Both the position numbers and the translations under genes were made by a program. A stretch of DNA of 53,941 bases from Caulobacter sp. (GTDB lineage: Bacteria; Pseudomonadota; Alphaproteobacteria; Caulobacterales; Caulobacteraceae): assembly GCA_029866155.1 (NCBI GenBank), contig JARWZW010000014.1:1-53941 (forward strand). The letters run 5' to 3'. This document shows, piece after piece, positions 52,331 to 53,941 of this stretch (positions within the stretch are counted from its first letter, which is position 1; the number at the start of each line of letters is the position of its first letter). The notes below the pieces were generated by a model. That model was not told the origin of the DNA. It made no database searches and worked only from the letters and a program-made list of their open reading frames with translations.

Positions 52331-52750
52331 CTAGACCGTCTCCCCCTCCTCGAGGGGCACGCCATAGAGTTCCAGCCGGTGGTCGATCAGGCGGAATCCC
52401 AGCTTGCGGGCTATGGCCTGCTGCAGTCGCTCGATTTCTTCATCGACGAATTCCACGACCTGGCCAGTCTTCATGTTGATCAGATGATCATGGTGATGAT
52501 CGGGGGCCTCTTCGTATCGAGAGCGGCCGTCCCGGAAGTCGTGGCGTTCGATGATCCCCGCCTCCTCGAACAGTCGCACCGTCCGATAGACCGTGGCGAT
52601 GGAGATATGCGGATCCACGGCATGGGCACGGCGGTAGAGCTCCTCGACATCCGGATGGTCTGCGGCGGTCGACAGCACCCGGGCGATGACCCGGCGCTGG
52701 TCCGTCATGCGCATGCCTTTATCGATGCAAAGCTTTTCGAGACGGTCCAT
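52331..52750 (-). CDS. fur: Ferric uptake regulator Fur
   Basis: Iron-responsive dimeric repressor. The 139 residues have the winged helix CIDKGMRMTDQRRVIARVLS and ISIATVYRTVRLFEEAGI, and the metal-binding linker DHHHDHL at 84-90, the hallmark of Fur/Irr relatives. There are no CxxC zinc pairs, consistent with alphaproteobacterial Fur/Mur forms, so the ligand could be iron or manganese. ATG 52750 matches the family start; the frame continues upstream to 52795. rimI ends 41 bases upstream, as expected for the tsaB-rimI-fur order. Confidence 0.92.
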   Translation of the reverse strand: MDRLEKLCIDKGMRMTDQRRVIARVLSTAADHPDVEELYRRAHAVDPHISIATVYRTVRLFEEAGIIERHDFRDGRSRYEEAPDHHHDHLINMKTGQVVEFVDEEIERLQQAIARKLGFRLIDHRLELYGVPLEEGETV

Positions 52751-52791
52751 GGGGCCTCCGGCGAGTCGGGGGCAAGATAGGTGAGGCGGGG

Positions 52792-53250
52792 TCACCTGTT
52801 AAGAGACAGCCGCATCACAAGGGCGTCTATCCGGGGGGATGCTGCGCCCCGGTCATAATAGCCTTTGCGCCGGCCGACGATTTCGAACCCCAACCCCTCA
52901 TAGAGACCCAGGGCCGGGCCATTGTCGGCCGCCACCTCGAGGAACAGGGACTGGGCCTGTCGGACCAGGGCCTGGACGACCGCCGCCTCCATCAGGCTGC
53001 GGGCCAGGCCCCGTCGGCGGCCTTCGGGGGCGACGGCGAGGGTCAGGATCTCGGCCTCGCCGGCCAGGGCCCGCAGCATGACAAAGCCCTTCTGGTCCCC
53101 GGCGGGCCGCAGGGCCAGGGTTCCCGGACTGTCCAGCAGGGCCGCGATCTCGCCGGCGCTCCAGGGCCGGTCGAAGGCGGCGCCGTGGATTTCGGCGAGA
53201 GATTCGGCCTCCGCCCCGCTCGCGGACCTTGTCGAGGCTTCGGGGGTCAC
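52792..53250 (-). CDS. rimI: Ribosomal protein S18 alanine N-acetyltransferase (RimI)
   Basis: A 152-residue GNAT acetyltransferase with the acetyl-CoA loop EILTLAVAPEGRRRGLARSL, the ADNGPALGLYEGLGFEIVGR segment and the closing YYDRGAASPRIDALVMRL, all typical of RimI. RimI acetylates the N-terminus of S18. Its start overlaps the tsaB stop by four bases, forming the common tsaB-rimI pair, here followed by fur. Confidence 0.92.
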   Translation of the reverse strand: MTPEASTRSASGAEAESLAEIHGAAFDRPWSAGEIAALLDSPGTLALRPAGDQKGFVMLRALAGEAEILTLAVAPEGRRRGLARSLMEAAVVQALVRQAQSLFLEVAADNGPALGLYEGLGFEIVGRRKGYYDRGAASPRIDALVMRLSLNR

Positions 53251-53915
53251 CCCGCGGTCTCCGCCCAGACGGGATCAACACCGCCCGGCAGTTTCGCATC
53301 CGGGGTGCGCAGATAGAGGGGACGGGCCGGCGGCGGGCGGTCGCCGGCCAGCAGGGCCAGCCGGGCGATGGCGGCGGGATCGGGGCCGGACGGGGTCTCC
53401 ACCCTGGCCGACGAGAACAGCCCGGCCAGCAGGGGGGCCCCCGAACCGGTCAGGGTGACAGGACCGTCGCCGGCCAGTTCGGCCAGCCGGGCGGCGGCCG
53501 TCTCCACGGCCAGGGCGTCCGGCGCCATCAGGGCCCGACCGTCGCGAAAGGCCTGGAGATAGACCTGGCCCCGTCGCGCGTCGATCACGGCGGCGGCGAA
53601 GCCCGGTCGCCCTTCGGCCAGGGCCGGGAGGGTTCCCACCCCGACCAGGGGAATGGACAGGGCGCTGGACAGGCCCTTGGCGAAGGCCAGGCCCACCCGC
53701 AGGCCGGTGAACGAGCCGGGCCCCACCGTCGCGGCCAGGCGGTCCAGCTGGTCAAAGCGGGTCCCGGCCTGCGCCATCAGGGACTGGACCATGACGGCCA
53801 GACGTTCCTGATGTCCCCGGTGCATCGGCTCGCTCACCGCCGACAGCACGCGGTCATTCTCGACCAGGGCCGCGGAACAGGCGTCCAGGCAGGTATCGAC
53901 AGCCAGCAGGATCAC
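53247..53915 (-). CDS. tsaB: tRNA threonylcarbamoyladenosine biosynthesis protein TsaB
   Basis: Partner of TsaD/TsaE in making t6A37 in tRNAs that read ANN codons. The 222-residue ASKHA-fold protein starts ILLAVDTCLDACSAALVEND, then HRGHQERLAVMVQSLMAQAG, and the signature ATVGPGSFTGLRVGLAFAKG, with VIDARRGQVYLQAF later. GTG 53915 is the start; it overlaps an upstream stop as GTGA. rimI is translationally coupled downstream. Confidence 0.94.
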   Translation of the reverse strand: MILLAVDTCLDACSAALVENDRVLSAVSEPMHRGHQERLAVMVQSLMAQAGTRFDQLDRLAATVGPGSFTGLRVGLAFAKGLSSALSIPLVGVGTLPALAEGRPGFAAAVIDARRGQVYLQAFRDGRALMAPDALAVETAAARLAELAGDGPVTLTGSGAPLLAGLFSSARVETPSGPDPAAIARLALLAGDRPPPARPLYLRTPDAKLPGGVDPVWAETAG

Positions 53916-53941
53916 GGAGCGACCGGCGCCTGCCAGAGGAA
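53912..53941 (-). CDS. C-terminal end of an unidentified upstream gene (partial)
   Basis: On the minus strand the window edge reads FLWQAPVAP followed by TGA at 53914-53912, overlapping the tsaB GTG by a GTGA. The overlap suggests a coupled gene upstream of tsaB, but nine residues are too few to identify it. Confidence 0.35.
   Translation of the reverse strand, partial: FLWQAPVAP

Overview
This is a high-GC alphaproteobacterial chromosome segment. Gene content and order (RegB/RegA with a SenC/SCO gene, rpoN-hpf-ptsN, class I lysyl-tRNA synthetase, mmcB with a GTTC-N7-GTTC LexA box, serC-serA with a structured leader, EcfG-type promoters and G/C-rich intergenic palindromes) point to Caulobacterales, most likely a Caulobacter/Phenylobacterium relative. 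That assignment is an inference from content, not from a database match.

Layout. 1-10 kb: the last codons of an ECF sigma factor and a ChrR-like cupin anti-sigma factor, then ftsK, lolA, xthA, an OmpR-type regulator divergent from an L,D-transpeptidase gene, a CoA-transferase gene, and a GAF-PAS-HWE kinase-receiver protein. 10-22 kb: a stress-type cluster (DUF883 protein, two small membrane proteins), thiD, a nucleotidyltransferase-like gene, a phzF-like gene, a secreted protein built of two tandem repeats, a hybrid histidine kinase, an EamA transporter, serC and serA, and tRNA-Arg(CCG). 22-36 kb is the accessory part: an APH-type phosphotransferase and a hexapeptide acyltransferase just after the tRNA, an operon of three photolyase/cryptochrome-superfamily genes, an RTX-type secreted protein with two G-tract frameshifts, a TIGR03032-type gene with a nearby duplicated fragment, several gene remnants, then a small cytochrome oxidase subunit and the pntAA-pntAB-pntB transhydrogenase. 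36-54 kb is mostly core: ptsN, hpf, exoD-like, rpoN, SCO, regB, regA, mmcB, lipocalin, an R2-like diiron protein, acs, lysK, nth, fur, rimI and tsaB.

How it fits together. Three sites match the EcfG (general stress response) promoter pattern GGAAC-N16/17-CGTT. One precedes the three-gene photolyase operon, one the DUF883 operon and one the DUF1328-like gene. An HWE-family kinase, the class that often feeds the PhyR-EcfG cascade, is divergent from the second. Together with the ECF/ChrR pair at the left edge, the window reads as light and oxidative stress biology. The most notable object is the photolyase operon. Its first gene appears to carry the FAD-binding domain before an antenna-like alpha/beta domain, the reverse of the usual order, and all three genes are joined by 4-base stop/start overlaps. 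Three copies of a composite palindromic repeat, a 21-bp inverted-repeat element and several remnants show intergenic turnover.
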